Source: Brevibacillus reuszeri (GTDB taxonomy: Bacteria > Bacillota > Bacilli > Brevibacillales > Brevibacillaceae). Taken from it: a stretch of 64,000 bases of DNA. Below the pieces are notes generated by a model, which had not been told where the DNA came from, searched no databases, and saw only the letters and a list, made by a program, of their open reading frames with translations. The DNA lies in contig NZ_BEXF01000002.1 in the NCBI RefSeq assembly GCF_002897295.1, positions 248,001 through 312,000 of the forward strand, given 5' to 3'. Positions 10,501 to 19,719 of this stretch are shown here, one piece after another. Numbering within the stretch: the stretch's first letter is position 1; each line of letters opens with the position of its first letter. Position numbers and translations under genes: made by a program.

Positions 10501-13444
10501 CGATAACTTAGAACTAAACGATCCTAACGACAATTACAAATTAGATGTTTCTGGAAATACCTTTACCCTGACATTCAAGAACGCGATCAACAGAGCCTAC
10601 ATTCTGAAGTACAAGTCGTTCATTAATGAGATCAGTGGCTTAAAGATAAATAATAATGCCACCCTCAATGGCGTCCTAGCATCCAATAATCAGTCAAATG
10701 AAACGATTACGGTTAAAAAGTTTAGCTGGGAAGCTGGAGGAAAACTCTACAAAGGTGACCTCAAGGTCTTTAAACAAGACGGCAATGGAAAGGCATTAGC
10801 GGGTGCTGCATTCGCCCTTTACCCCAAATCTGGTGTAACTGGCGATCCACTTATGGGGCCTTTTATGACTGATGAAAATGGTGTAGTAGAGTTCAAAAAC
10901 CTTATTCTCAAAACGTATATCCTTAAAGAGGTATCCGCTCCAGATGGATACGTGATCGATCCTGATTATAAGGTTGGAAAAACAATCATATTAAGCGACA
11001 AAAATGACGCCTGCCAAAAGGCACCTGATAATCCTGACTATTTCAATTGCACACAAACTATTACAAACAAGCTTCTGCGCAATGGCTTCACAGTTACAAA
11101 GGTCGATGAAGCCGATCACATTACAAAGCTTGACGGTGCTGTCTTTGAGTTGCAACGTAAATTAGCAAACGGCGATTTCGAAAAAGTAGCTCTAACAGAG
11201 GGAACGGTAGATGGAGAAGCCTCCATTGGTGATTTGCAACCGGGCATATACCGTCTAGTAGAAATAAAAGCACCAAAGGGGTATCAGCTCAACCCCGATT
11301 CTTCCAAAGAATTTGAAATTAAAGCAGACCAAACAGAAATAGAGCAAATTACTTTTTCAAACAAAATCTACAAGGGAACTGTTGAACTGGAGAAGGTTGA
11401 CTACTTCACGAAAACACCTCTAGGTGCCGGCGTTACCTTTGACCTCTATGATAGCAATAACAACAAGATTTATAGCGATTTAAGAACTGATTCAAGTGGT
11501 AAGATCGTAATCAATGACTTGCCAGCAGGCAGCTATTATCTTCGTGAAACAAGTACGCTTGCTGACTATCAGTTGGAAACAGTACCTCTTCCTTTTGAAT
11601 TCAATGAAGAAATAGCCACTATTACGGCTGCAGGTGACTTAGAGCTGAAGCTCACTGTTCCCAATAAATTGATTCCAGGTTCAGTCAAGCTGGTCAAATT
11701 CAGAGAGGGTTATCCAAACCACAAACTGGAAGGTGCCGAATTCTCCATCTACGATAAAGAAAAAGATGGAAACATCGTGAAGGACCAGGACGGCAAAGAA
11801 CTGAAAGGTCTTACAACCGATAAAAACGGCGTTATTTTGGAAGGCAAGCTGAATCCTGGTGACTATTGGTTCGTCGAAACAAAAGCGCCAGCAGGCTATG
11901 TACGCGATAGCAAGCCGATTCCTTTTACGATTGAAAGAAGTCAGCAGCAGCTCGTTGAAATCTTGGTGGCAAACAAAATCGCCACAGGCCCAGTTATCCC
12001 ACAACAAGGCTTCGAGTATATCAAAGTCGATGCTGAAAACCACGACAAAAAGCTGGAGGGCGCAGTTTTCAACCTTGAGCGCAAAACCGGGGATACGTTT
12101 ACTCTTGTAAAAGAGCTCACTACTGACTCCAACGGAAAAATCGCTGATCGCGATTTGGAGCCAGGTATCTATCGTCTCGTAGAAACAAAATCCCCTGCTG
12201 GCTACAAGCTTGACGATACACCTGTCGAATTTGAAATCAAAGACAAGCAGACAGAAAATGTGACAGGTACCATCACTAACAAAATCAATAAAATCTACGT
12301 CACCACTCTTGAGCTTTCGAAGGTAGACTACTACACCAACAAACCTCTTGGTGAAGGCGTCACGTTTGATCTGTATGATAGCAAAGGAACCAAGGTGCAC
12401 AGCGATTTGACGACTGACGCAAAAGGTAAAATCGTACTCAACGATTTGCCAACAGGAAGCTACCGTCTCGTTGAAACCAAAACCCTTGCTGACTATCAAC
12501 TGTCAAAAGAACCTCTGCTCTTTGATCTGAATGAAAAAGTAGCCGAAAAAACGGAAGAAGGTACGTTAAAGCTCAAGCTGACCGTTACCAACAAATTGAT
12601 TCCGGGCTCTGTCAAGCTGATCAAAGTAAATGCAGAATCTCCGGATGAGACACTGGAAGATGCCGTATTTACCCTCGAGGACGAAAACGGAAATACCATC
12701 GAAAGTGGACTTACGACCGATCGCAATGGTGAACTGACAGTAACTGACCTCAATCCTGGAAACTATCAGTTCATCGAAACCAAAGCACCAAAAGGCTACG
12801 AAAAGGATCGTACTCCGATTCCATTTACAATTGATCGCAGCCAAAAAGAAGCAGTAGTCAAGACGGTAAAAAATAAGAAATCCACCGGCAATCCGGGTGG
12901 ACCTGGCGAACCTGGAGGGCCTGACACCCCAGAAAAGCCAGAGAAACCGGAAAAACCAGATAAACCGGATAAGCCAAACAAACCTGAGCAACCTGGAACC
13001 CCTGGACAACCTGGAACCCCTGGACAACCCGGAACTCCTGGACAACCTGGAACTCCTGGACAGCCTGGAACTCCTGGACAACCTGGAACTCCTGAACAAC
13101 CTGGAACTCCTGAACAACCCGGAACTCCTGGACAACCTGGAACTCCTGGACAACCTGGAACTCCTGGGCAACCTAGCAACCCAGATCAAGCTAACAACGC
13201 TGGACAAACAAACAATGCTGGACAAACAAACAATGCTGGACAAACCACCACACCAAGCGGCTCTGGCAACCCTTCAGGAGCTGTAGCCTCCAACAACGCA
13301 AATAATAACAGCAACGTAGCTCCTTCACGGAATGTTTTACCGAAAACGGGTGAGGAAGCAAATGTAGGTATTCTTATTGCCGGAATTGCTTCCATTGCAA
13401 TTGGTATCACCATCCTGCTTTATCGCAGAAAAAGAAACGCGTAA
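7544..13444 (+). CDS. Giant LPKTG cell-wall adhesin with collagen-binding-like and SpaA/Cna-B domains
   Basis: 1966 residues. A signal peptide (about 1-28) is followed by an acidic region and fifteen 6-residue GENPTx units (residues 74-163). About five related blocks of roughly 170 residues (about 200-1060) share patterns such as [18 protein letters not shown] and AYRIVYQT, as in collagen-binding A-type Ig folds. Seven SpaA/Cna-B repeats follow (about 1070-1780), each with a K near the start, a TD-x-G-x turn and a YxxxE end, the pattern of domains that form isopeptide bonds. A Pro/Lys stalk contains ten QPGTPG-type units, then LPKTG (1932-1936), a hydrophobic helix and RRKRNA. It is exported, cleaved by sortase and fixed to the wall. 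AGGAGGAG precedes the ATG. The ligand is unknown. Confidence 0.92.
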   Translation: MQRKTWTVMFAIMLIVHSFFNWVAPTYAETSGSVVTSGVGDEAGQIGQVKNDSAVEEGESVDQTDSSSENQPDGENPTDGENPTSGENPTGGENPTGGENPTGGENPTSGENPTGGENPTGGENPTSGENPTGGENPTGGENPTSGENPTSGENPTGGENPNSDPSTTIPIDIPEEIITAPPPPPEPTIITKNLLTGVIVEGKDGKDISTDDIRVDVESPVMITYYWELEDGHDYSPGSTFSFQLPTNFKADVIEPEDLLFGGDVIGTYEVDGKGKVTFTFNEVIEGGTGIHEGYFRIKREFSEDVKNGSTKQKIVFEDLKKTIPVHFSSANDSDITKTGKANKDINPSQIDWTVDLNLGEKQINNAIFKDELPNDLEIDNNSIKVIPLEVPIKGEPVEIEQDEVSKALNPKIEDNVLIIEFGNINGAYRVMYKTTITDTPDNIERTHFTNKATISGTYLQQSWTKSGTFDVPVKFSKPLAKKSVYHPFTQTIDWEIQYNYNEQKLATKNEAWLVDTFDPSLVLLEDTLKVYPVEINPDNGEGNVIGEALDDNVYTLTKNPNPPDVGFKLEFNNGIDSAYKIVYQTKFNDRVYEDREITNKVEMYNQKPVTERLDIWQMIFSKQYDKIDYANKKIQWTLSINADTESLTGLMKNVSIKDRFEINQQGESLGLTLDKLSIFDPVTKQYLEQGEDKDYTLTPDADNKGFTIHFHKEINAKHTITYTTNFDSTMPKLPQKYENNAELTWIETKDSTSHSIKKSAEVIPDRYTKKNGEKTGKYDTDKKAIAWQVDVNYNLHKISNAVIEDEFEPGQALVPGSLVVYELELNGNDNGVDPITDKEVKPVEVTLTENGFTLALGEIESAYRIVYQTSLEDVSIEDKYWNHATLYDKEKGKDNPLYDETITVPIPRGDEYIVKTGTQGTTREDEEFAFWTVEINPSQSYISAGASLTDTLSSNQILLPGSFELYSAKVSNSEKDRGRLYYESSDNLELNDPNDNYKLDVSGNTFTLTFKNAINRAYILKYKSFINEISGLKINNNATLNGVLASNNQSNETITVKKFSWEAGGKLYKGDLKVFKQDGNGKALAGAAFALYPKSGVTGDPLMGPFMTDENGVVEFKNLILKTYILKEVSAPDGYVIDPDYKVGKTIILSDKNDACQKAPDNPDYFNCTQTITNKLLRNGFTVTKVDEADHITKLDGAVFELQRKLANGDFEKVALTEGTVDGEASIGDLQPGIYRLVEIKAPKGYQLNPDSSKEFEIKADQTEIEQITFSNKIYKGTVELEKVDYFTKTPLGAGVTFDLYDSNNNKIYSDLRTDSSGKIVINDLPAGSYYLRETSTLADYQLETVPLPFEFNEEIATITAAGDLELKLTVPNKLIPGSVKLVKFREGYPNHKLEGAEFSIYDKEKDGNIVKDQDGKELKGLTTDKNGVILEGKLNPGDYWFVETKAPAGYVRDSKPIPFTIERSQQQLVEILVANKIATGPVIPQQGFEYIKVDAENHDKKLEGAVFNLERKTGDTFTLVKELTTDSNGKIADRDLEPGIYRLVETKSPAGYKLDDTPVEFEIKDKQTENVTGTITNKINKIYVTTLELSKVDYYTNKPLGEGVTFDLYDSKGTKVHSDLTTDAKGKIVLNDLPTGSYRLVETKTLADYQLSKEPLLFDLNEKVAEKTEEGTLKLKLTVTNKLIPGSVKLIKVNAESPDETLEDAVFTLEDENGNTIESGLTTDRNGELTVTDLNPGNYQFIETKAPKGYEKDRTPIPFTIDRSQKEAVVKTVKNKKSTGNPGGPGEPGGPDTPEKPEKPEKPDKPDKPNKPEQPGTPGQPGTPGQPGTPGQPGTPGQPGTPGQPGTPEQPGTPEQPGTPGQPGTPGQPGTPGQPSNPDQANNAGQTNNAGQTNNAGQTTTPSGSGNPSGAVASNNANNNSNVAPSRNVLPKTGEEANVGILIAGIASIAIGITILLYRRKRNA
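7763..8032 (+). repeat. 18-bp tandem repeat array (15 units) coding GENPTx
   Basis: Fifteen consecutive 18-bp units code GENPT followed by D, S or G; the last is GENPNS. Units are almost identical at DNA level (GGTGAAAACCCAACTGGC type), so the array can gain or lose units in frame. It forms a hydrophilic spacer after the signal peptide. Long open frames on the other strand here are a by-product of the repeat. Confidence 0.95.
12989..13168 (+). repeat. 18-bp tandem repeat array (10 units) coding QPGTPG/E
   Basis: Ten 18-bp units code QPGTPG (units 6 and 7 end in E). Together with the preceding EKP/DKP run it makes a proline-rich stalk that can span the wall between the SpaA domains and LPKTG. 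Silent differences between units show some age. Confidence 0.95.
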
Positions 13445-13451
13445 TACGTGA

Positions 13452-13494
13452 AGAGGACTATCGTCAGGGTCATTCCTGAGATAGTCCTCTTTTT
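13452..13494 (+). terminator. Terminator after the adhesin gene
   Basis: AGAGGACTATC (13452-13462) pairs with GATAGTCCTCT (13480-13490), followed by TTTTT. Confidence 0.9.
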
Positions 13495-13527
13495 CCACTT
13501 CATTATGGAAAGGTTTGGGGATGTGCT

Positions 13528-14481
13528 TTACCTCTCCAGAACCTGCCTGATAATCGACTCACTTTTATATAAAATATCCAAATGCGTCGCCTGCACCACG
13601 TATTTTTCACCGATCATGGCAAAAACGCTGCTAGCCATCACGTTCCCGTCTCCAAAGTTGCTATTGATCGAGCCGACTGCCCTGCCATCCACCCATCTTT
13701 TTGGCGAAAGAGACGGAACGGTTTGCAAATACTGAATCGTTTCATGACTGACCCCAGCAATTAAGGTCACCGCGATGTCTCTCTCCCAAATGAGGTCCAT
13801 CGTGCTGTTCAGCTGATCCAAAAAATGATTTTGTACAACCATACTGCTGTATGGAACAACGGTTTCCATTCCATTTTGCTTCTCCAACAAATAATCTCCA
13901 TAGGCATAGCCTGGCGCCAAATCAGTCAAGCTGGGAAAATGCTTTTGTATGGCCTCTACCTTGTTGCGGGGAATACTTTTCTCCAAGTAAGCCAAGTACA
14001 CATTCATGTACAGCTCCACGACATTCTTTTTAGGCGAAACGGTGCGAGGCAGCTTTCCGCCAGCCCAGTAACAATAGCTGACCGGTGAGCCTGCATTAGG
14101 CGTAGCCAACATAAGCAATTGATCTACGTCACACAGATAGTTCTCCCCTTGAACGTATGCCCTCGAAACAAGCCCACCCATGCTGTGACAAATCAAGTTC
14201 ACTTTGCTTGAACCCGTAGTTTGCTTCGCCCATTCGATCGTGGGGACTAAATATTGTTCTGCACAGTAAGCAATCGGCTGTCTCCAATCATAAAACGCGA
14301 TAAATAGCTGTTCGCCCTGTCGGTAGCCCATCTGCTCCAATATGCGAATAAACGGTTCATAAGCCGTTCGAGCAAAACCAAAATTCCAATTTCCTGTCCC
14401 CGGAATAATCTGATTGCTCATTGAACCAAACAATCCCGGAACAAAGACGATTGGTGTCTTTTCTGGGAGATAGGTGTCCAT
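13528..14481 (-). CDS. Alpha/beta hydrolase, LCAT/lipase-like
   Basis: 317 residues from the ATG at 14481, with GGAGAGG 9 nt upstream; a TTG at 14502 is in frame but less likely. The strand-1 motif VFVPGLFGS resembles the oxyanion region of lipases. CHSMGG carries the nucleophile S100. NFGDGNVMA and THLDIL near the C-terminus are candidate Asp and His triad positions. No signal peptide is visible, so it is probably cytoplasmic. The PGTGNWNFGF region and overall length fit lecithin:cholesterol acyltransferase-like hydrolases. The substrate is unknown. It is transcribed alone and converges on the adhesin gene. Confidence 0.78.
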   Translation of the reverse strand: MDTYLPEKTPIVFVPGLFGSMSNQIIPGTGNWNFGFARTAYEPFIRILEQMGYRQGEQLFIAFYDWRQPIAYCAEQYLVPTIEWAKQTTGSSKVNLICHSMGGLVSRAYVQGENYLCDVDQLLMLATPNAGSPVSYCYWAGGKLPRTVSPKKNVVELYMNVYLAYLEKSIPRNKVEAIQKHFPSLTDLAPGYAYGDYLLEKQNGMETVVPYSSMVVQNHFLDQLNSTMDLIWERDIAVTLIAGVSHETIQYLQTVPSLSPKRWVDGRAVGSINSNFGDGNVMASSVFAMIGEKYVVQATHLDILYKSESIIRQVLER

Positions 14482-14676
14482 CGCGATGTTCCTCTCCATC
14501 AAATTACTCTCTAGTCTTTGCCTATTCTAAGGCAGCTTGGCTGGTTCCACTCACTTCGTTTTCGAATCTATTTGAAGTAAATATCTTCCCTATCAACCGT
14601 AACAAAGCGTTATAATAAGCGTCTAACGCTTAGTAAGAGTTTTACAGCAAATAATACCTGTCGGAGGATTCGCAAA

Positions 14677-16332
14677 ATGAAGGTGCGTAAGTGGTTTCTG
14701 CTTTTGCTTATGTTCGTACTATGTATTCCAGCAATGGGGGTATCCGTGCAGGCAGCACAGACTTCTCCTGGTATTAGCATCTTTTTGGACGGCCAACAAA
14801 TCAAAAGTGACGTCGCTCCGTACATAATTCCAAAGGTCAATGTAACAATGGTCCCGCTCCGCGTCATCAGTGAAAGCTTGGGAGCTGAGGTTTATTGGGA
14901 TCAAAACCTGCAGACAGCAACCATTTTGAAAGACAATATCGTATTATCCATGGTCATTAACCAGAAGCACGCATTGGTAAACGATAGCACGATTCCACTG
15001 GATGCTTCTGTTGAAAACAAGCAAGGAAGAGTCATGGTTCCGCTCCGCTTTGTTTCCGAGCAGTTAGGCTTGCAGGTTAATTGGGAACAGGCGACACGCA
15101 CCATTACCTTACTCACAGGCAATGTCGCTGTTACACCACCCACTCCTCCGCAAGACATTATTGGCGGCGGAACGAATGGATCAAGCACAACACCAAATGA
15201 TAATTCCAACGTTCCTAGCATTCCGGTAAATACGACGAATGGCCTGCGTGGTGTATGGGTATCCACTGTGTACAATCTAGACTGGCCTTCTACAGGCTCA
15301 TATGGGAACGGGGCGAAGCAGCAGCAGGAATACGTACAGCTGCTCAATGAACTGCAAGCGATGGGCATGAACGCTGTGTTTGTACAGGTACGTCCTTCCG
15401 CTGATGCACTGTATCCATCTTCTCTCGTACCGTGGTCCAAATATTTGACCGGTACACAAGGGAAAGATCCAGGGTATGATCCGCTCGCTTTTATGGTCGA
15501 AGAAACACATAAGCGTGGCATGCAATTCCACGCTTGGTTCAATCCGTTCCGTGCCAATGTTGACGCGAAAACAGACCAGCTTGCAGCTAACCACGTAGTG
15601 AAAAAACATCCTGAATGGATCGTCAATTCCAGCAACAAGCTCTACATCAATCCGGGTATTCCACAAGCACGTCAGGCGATTATTGCCGAGATTACCGAGG
15701 TTGTGCAGCGCTATGATGTCGATGGGGTTCACTTGGACGATTATTTCTATCCTTCCAATGGAATCTTTAATGACGAAACGACCTTCAAGACGTACAACAG
15801 CAAAAATATCGCGACCAAAGCAGATTGGCGCCGCGACAATATCAATATGTTCGTCCAACAATTAAATCAGTCTATTAAAAACACCAAGCCTCATGTACAA
15901 TTCGGAATCAGCCCATTTGGAGTGTGGCGCAATATCGCCGTCGACAAAACAGGCTCCGACACCAAAGCAGGTGTAACCGCCTATGACAACATGTATGCAG
16001 ACGTGCGCACCTGGATTAAACAAGGCTGGATGGATTATGTGACACCGCAAATTTACTGGAGCCTCTCTTTTGCTCCTGCCCAATACGACAAGCTCGTAAC
16101 CTGGTGGTCAAGTGAAGTACGCGGCACCAATGTGAAGCTATACATCGGACACTCTCCGTACAAGCTAGGAACAGCAGAAGCAGGCTGGCAAAACTCTCAG
16201 GAGATTATCAACCAGCTGGATTACAACAATCAGCATCCTGAGGTTCAAGGCAGTATCTTCTTTAGTGCCAAAGACTTGCGGAAAAATCCGTTGGGACTTC
16301 TCCAGGCGCTCAGCAGCTACTACAATCGCTAA
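14677..16332 (+). CDS. Secreted GHL10 family hydrolase with copper amine oxidase N-like domain
   Basis: 551 residues. A signal peptide ends near VQAAQ (about 27). Residues 33-148 form a copper amine oxidase N-terminal-like domain with its usual two repeats (FLDGQQIKSDVAPYI; VPLRVISESLGAEVYWD and VPLRFVSEQLGLQVNWE), a common wall-associated module in Paenibacillaceae. After a Gly/Ser/Pro linker the GHL10/DUF187 glycosidase domain starts at about 187 (LRGVWVSTVYNLDWP) and contains GVHLDDYFYP at about 348-358, with likely acidic catalytic residues. Peptidoglycan or surface glycan is the likely substrate, by family. GGAGG precedes the ATG. It is monocistronic. Confidence 0.88.
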   Translation: MKVRKWFLLLLMFVLCIPAMGVSVQAAQTSPGISIFLDGQQIKSDVAPYIIPKVNVTMVPLRVISESLGAEVYWDQNLQTATILKDNIVLSMVINQKHALVNDSTIPLDASVENKQGRVMVPLRFVSEQLGLQVNWEQATRTITLLTGNVAVTPPTPPQDIIGGGTNGSSTTPNDNSNVPSIPVNTTNGLRGVWVSTVYNLDWPSTGSYGNGAKQQQEYVQLLNELQAMGMNAVFVQVRPSADALYPSSLVPWSKYLTGTQGKDPGYDPLAFMVEETHKRGMQFHAWFNPFRANVDAKTDQLAANHVVKKHPEWIVNSSNKLYINPGIPQARQAIIAEITEVVQRYDVDGVHLDDYFYPSNGIFNDETTFKTYNSKNIATKADWRRDNINMFVQQLNQSIKNTKPHVQFGISPFGVWRNIAVDKTGSDTKAGVTAYDNMYADVRTWIKQGWMDYVTPQIYWSLSFAPAQYDKLVTWWSSEVRGTNVKLYIGHSPYKLGTAEAGWQNSQEIINQLDYNNQHPEVQGSIFFSAKDLRKNPLGLLQALSSYYNR

Positions 16333-16354
16333 GAAAGAGTATTTGTAAATCAAC

Positions 16355-16401
16355 AATCCCCCTGAGCCAGCCGCAGTGAAAAGCTACGGCACAGGGGGAT
16401 T
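16355..16401. terminator. Terminator between convergent genes
   Basis: A perfect 10-bp stem, AATCCCCCTG (16355-16364) with CAGGGGGATT (16392-16401). T-tracts are weak on both sides. It lies between the GHL10 and anti-sigma genes and may serve both. Confidence 0.65.
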
Positions 16402-16422
16402 CATTATTTGCAGGACCTTTTC

Positions 16423-17358
16423 TTACTTTGCAGCAGGCAAAAAGGCTTTTACAAACTTCTCCACATTATTTTTATTCAGAGCCTCTCCCCTCGAGGATAC
16501 TCGATACTGCACTTTTTTCCCGAATGTTTCCATCACCCACACAATTTCCTTGGATACGTGGTCACCCTGATCTTCCTCGGTATACAAAATTTCAAGTTGA
16601 CCGACTTTCACTTTTTCCTTTTTCTGTTTGTCGAGGTTCGCCATATAAACGGTGTTTCCCACAACGTCGTCAAAATTGGAGATGGAGACATTAACATATT
16701 TCTCGCCTGCTTGATAGGTGACATCTGCGTAATCCATCTCGTCCGTTCTCTCTAACCGTTGTGCAACATACTCTTCTTTTCCATTTCCCGCCTGCTGATA
16801 CAACGCCTCTTTGTTATATTCTCGTTTGATGCTCGTTTCCACTTGTCCGTTCAAAAATAGAAACCCCCCAGGTAACGACTCTGGAACAACTGCCTGCTTT
16901 CCAACTTTCGCTTCCAAGTCCCCCCATGTTTCATATTCAAAAGGCTTGGAGATTGTAATGACTCTTTTAGTCGGATTATGAGGGATGATATAGGCTGCTA
17001 CAGCAGTGCCTGCCTCCAGACTGTCCTCTATTTCCCATCGTTTCTCTAAAAAAGCCTGCATCTCTGGATCTTGTTTATCTATGACCTTTACATTCGCATT
17101 AGAAACATCCTGTTCTTGATAAATAACCTCTCCCTGCGGATTTTTCAATTGGTAGTACTGCACGGCAGCATAGCCTGTTGTAATGCTTGCCAAAAGCCCG
17201 ATCGCGACCAAAATACTCACTTTATACTTCACAAAAAAGCCCTCCTTGTTTTGTTTGATCTGATCCATGACCACAGAGGTGACGTCGATTTGCTGCGGTA
17301 TGCGCGGATCGGTAAATAGCGCTTTAATACTCTCGCGCGACTCGTTTGGATTCTTCAT
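16423..17358 (-). CDS. Anti-sigma factor-like membrane protein
   Basis: 311 residues. A cytoplasmic N-terminus of about 45 residues precedes a TM helix (about 47-66) and an extracellular domain of about 240 residues containing a DUF4367-like stretch (PESLPGGFLF, VWVMETFGKKVQYRVSS). Its first 35 bp overlap the end of the ECF sigma gene, the standard arrangement for a sigma factor and its membrane anti-sigma. It should bind the sigma factor until an outside signal is perceived. No zinc anti-sigma HxxxCxxC motif is visible, so its N-terminal domain is not the ZAS type. Confidence 0.75.
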   Translation of the reverse strand: MKNPNESRESIKALFTDPRIPQQIDVTSVVMDQIKQNKEGFFVKYKVSILVAIGLLASITTGYAAVQYYQLKNPQGEVIYQEQDVSNANVKVIDKQDPEMQAFLEKRWEIEDSLEAGTAVAAYIIPHNPTKRVITISKPFEYETWGDLEAKVGKQAVVPESLPGGFLFLNGQVETSIKREYNKEALYQQAGNGKEEYVAQRLERTDEMDYADVTYQAGEKYVNVSISNFDDVVGNTVYMANLDKQKKEKVKVGQLEILYTEEDQGDHVSKEIVWVMETFGKKVQYRVSSRGEALNKNNVEKFVKAFLPAAK

Positions 17359-17908
17359 GCGTCACCCCTCCCTTCTCAGACGGAGAATAAGCGGTGCGGA
17401 ACTTGGCAGCCGTACGTTCGAATTTCTTGCGTAGGCTCGCCCCGTTTTTGTTCATAATCAAAGCGATTTCGTCGTAAGTCTTTTCCTCAACCCCGCGCAG
17501 CAAAAGAAGAGTACGTTCTTCTACAGAAAGAGTAGCCATGGCTTTATATACAGCCTCACTAAAATAAGCATTTTCAATATGCTGCTCGATGTCTGACTGA
17601 TTTTGCTTGGTCTCCAAAAAGGGCAACAGGCGGAGCCATTTCCTTTTTCGAATGAGATCAATGCAGTGATGATAGGCAATTTTATAAAGCCAGGCGGCGA
17701 ATGGAAATTCCCGATTATATTTGGTAATGTTGCGATACGCTTTGATAAAAACCTCTTGTGTGGCATCTTCCGCTTCGTATTGATTTCCCAGGATGTGATA
17801 GCAATAGTGAAAAATCCGCCCTTGAAAGCATTGCATGATTTCTGCATAACGGTTTTCCGCACCCTGAGTAATCGCATCGAGAAGCTCGTTTATTTCATTG
17901 CGTTCCAC
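17324..17908 (-). CDS. ECF RNA polymerase sigma factor
   Basis: 194 residues from the GTG at 17908, which has AAAGGAGGGAG just upstream. The frame stays open into the nos gene (to 18226), but that extension is antisense-like and lacks a start. Region 2 is clear (GNQYEAEDATQEVFIKAYRNI, then FAAWLYKIAYH) and region 4 shows LSVEERTLLLLRGVEEKTYDEIALIM with an HTH. It would direct RNA polymerase to its own promoter set when released by the overlapping anti-sigma protein. A terminator separates it from nos. Confidence 0.9.
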   Translation of the reverse strand: MERNEINELLDAITQGAENRYAEIMQCFQGRIFHYCYHILGNQYEAEDATQEVFIKAYRNITKYNREFPFAAWLYKIAYHHCIDLIRKRKWLRLLPFLETKQNQSDIEQHIENAYFSEAVYKAMATLSVEERTLLLLRGVEEKTYDEIALIMNKNGASLRKKFERTAAKFRTAYSPSEKGGVTHEESKRVAREY

Positions 17909-17968
17909 TCTCTCCCTCCTTTCAACTGGTATAACGTTCCAGGCAATCCTTTGTGTGACATCGACTGC

Positions 17969-18002
17969 AAAAAAAATACTGCGAACAGAAAAATGCTCGC
18001 AG
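17969..18002 (-). terminator. Terminator after nos
   Basis: Read on the minus strand, CTGCGA and TCGCAG (17997-18002 and 17979-17984) form a 6-bp stem around a 12-nt loop, followed by TATTTTTTTT. It separates nos from the sigma operon. Confidence 0.75.
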
Positions 18003-18023
18003 CAATTGGTGTACGCTATTGAT

Positions 18024-19118
18024 TTATTCCTTAAAACGCGGTCTTTCCTGGTAAAAGAAATTCGGCGTCTGCATCGTATTATCATAAGCTCGATGAAAAA
18101 TATGGGTAGCTGCCGGAGAGACAGGAGGAATGAGCCACGTCCAATCACCTGTGACTGCGCGACCGCATTTCTCTTCCCTTTCTTCAAATCGCCTAAACTG
18201 CTGACTCGCCGTATGGTGATCGACAATCGATACGCCTTGCTCTTTAAAGGAGTGCAGCACAGCTACATTCAGCTCCACCAGCGCCTTATCCTTCCAGAGC
18301 GTGGCTTCTCTGCTGGTGTCGAGTCCCATGAGCTCAGCTACTCTGGGCAGCATATTGTAGCGCTGCGCATCAGCCAAATTACGTGCACCTATCTCCGTTC
18401 CCATGTACCAGCCGTTAAAAGGTGTGGTTTTATAATGGATACCCCCGATTTCCATGCGCATATCGGAGACAATCGGAACCCCGTACCATTTCAGGTCAAG
18501 ATCAGTAAAGCTCGCAATCTCAGGATGAGTAATGGCTACCTCTACCACTAGCTCCTGCGGGATTTCAAAAAACTTCGGTCGCTGCTCTCCAATCTGGACA
18601 ACAAGTGGCAGTACATCATAGTTTGTCCTTGCTCCCTGCCATCCCAGACTTTCACACAGCCTGGTCAGCTCGATAGACACTGGATCTCCAATCATACCGA
18701 ATTCCGTCTCGTAGCCTGCGTAACGGATTAACTGGTTGTTCCAGATCCTTATTTGCGGCTTGTCCTGCTGAGTAGGGGCAAATACGGTAATGGTAGGTCG
18801 AATCTTCCCTCCGTTGGTGGCAAATTCAATGTGGCGAAGGAGTGCCTGTGCTACCTCCTCTTCTGTTTCTACCTGTCGTTCATCAAGTATCTGAAGCGAT
18901 TCCCAAAAAAATCGCCCAATGCATCGATTACTGTTGCGCCAAGCCATTTTGGCACCGTGGCGCAGCTCCTCAGCCGTATGCTCATAATATCCTTGTGAGG
19001 TAATCAGCTCGCGCACTTCTCGTACACGCTGCTCCATTTCATCTATCGTCTTGTCTAGCTCGCTATAGCATACGCGGATAAACTGCTCGGCTTCTTGTAT
19101 TAGTTGATCGTATTCCAT
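18024..19118 (-). CDS. nos: Bacterial nitric oxide synthase oxygenase
   Basis: 364 residues from the ATG at 19118 (an in-frame GTG at 19136 is possible), the same size as Bacillus NOS. The haem thiolate cysteine is C66 in [10 protein letters not shown]. The arginine-binding region is recognisable ([15 protein letters not shown], with the Glu), as is the pterin-side [11 protein letters not shown]. There is no reductase domain, so electrons must come from cellular flavodoxin or reductases. It makes NO and citrulline from arginine via N-hydroxyarginine; in Bacillus this protects against oxidative stress and antibiotics. It is monocistronic. Confidence 0.97.
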   Translation of the reverse strand: MEYDQLIQEAEQFIRVCYSELDKTIDEMEQRVREVRELITSQGYYEHTAEELRHGAKMAWRNSNRCIGRFFWESLQILDERQVETEEEVAQALLRHIEFATNGGKIRPTITVFAPTQQDKPQIRIWNNQLIRYAGYETEFGMIGDPVSIELTRLCESLGWQGARTNYDVLPLVVQIGEQRPKFFEIPQELVVEVAITHPEIASFTDLDLKWYGVPIVSDMRMEIGGIHYKTTPFNGWYMGTEIGARNLADAQRYNMLPRVAELMGLDTSREATLWKDKALVELNVAVLHSFKEQGVSIVDHHTASQQFRRFEEREEKCGRAVTGDWTWLIPPVSPAATHIFHRAYDNTMQTPNFFYQERPRFKE

Positions 19119-19300
19119 AGTACCCTCTTTTCCCACTAAAGGTGCCTCACTGTTTTCGCCCTATCAAATGTACCTTCATTATAGAATACCGAGTAGCTAT
19201 TACCAATCTCCCAGACATTTGGTCACAGATTCTCCCCTTTTTGGATTCATAGTATGTTGCGGCTAGAGGTAATGGCAAACTCTCAGAGGATAAATCGAAA

Positions 19301-19346
19301 ACAAAAAGAGGCGGGTGCCATAATATGCACCTGCCTCGTTTTTGTT
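19301..19346 (-). terminator. Terminator after the receiver gene
   Basis: GAGGCGGGTGC (19308-19318) pairs with GCACCTGCCTC (19327-19337) with one wobble, flanked by ACAAAAA and TTTTTGT, so it can work in both directions. It ends the signalling block read leftward. Confidence 0.85.
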
Positions 19347-19350
19347 GACA

Positions 19351-19719
19351 CTACTCTTCTTTTAAGTAATGCTGCAGCTTTTCCAGCAACCGACTCCACT
19401 CTACTGGCTTTGTATCAAAGTCGTCACAGCCTGCTGCCAAAGCTGTTTCACGATCGCTTGCCATCGCATGTGCTGTCAAAGCGATGATCGGAATGTGCTT
19501 CGTTTGTGGAAATGCTTTTAACTGACGTGTCGCATCCCACCCATCTAATACTGGTAGGCTCAAATCCATCAAGATCAGGTCCGGCAGCTCGTTTTTTGCT
19601 GCTTCCACTCCTTCTTGACCATCCACCGCGATAATGACCTCGTAGCCCTTTCGCATCAAACGGCGTGAGAGCATGTCGCGATTCATTTCGTTATCTTCTA
19701 CAAGCAGTATTTTACGCAT
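19351..19719 (-). CDS. Single-domain response regulator (CheY/DivK-like)
   Basis: 122 residues, a receiver only: acidic pocket VEDN (8-10), phospho-acceptor D52 in LILMDLSLP, conserved T in ALTAHA and K in DTKPV. There is no output domain, so it works by binding partners. It overlaps the hybrid kinase by 8 nt and is probably phosphorylated by it. Confidence 0.92.
   Translation of the reverse strand: MRKILLVEDNEMNRDMLSRRLMRKGYEVIIAVDGQEGVEAAKNELPDLILMDLSLPVLDGWDATRQLKAFPQTKHIPIIALTAHAMASDRETALAAGCDDFDTKPVEWSRLLEKLQHYLKEE

Noticed and set aside
11681..12499. 272-codon minus-strand frame inside the adhesin
   Set aside because: Antisense shadow; no ribosome site or recognisable domain, and the forward strand is clearly coding.
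12566..13243. Minus-strand and +2-frame Ser/Arg, PGCPGV and NLELL repeats
   Set aside because: Reading-frame shadows of the QPGTPG repeats.
17909..18226. N-terminal extension of the ECF sigma frame
   Set aside because: Overlaps nos in the same strand, no ribosome site, and sigma region 2 starts after the GTG at 17908.
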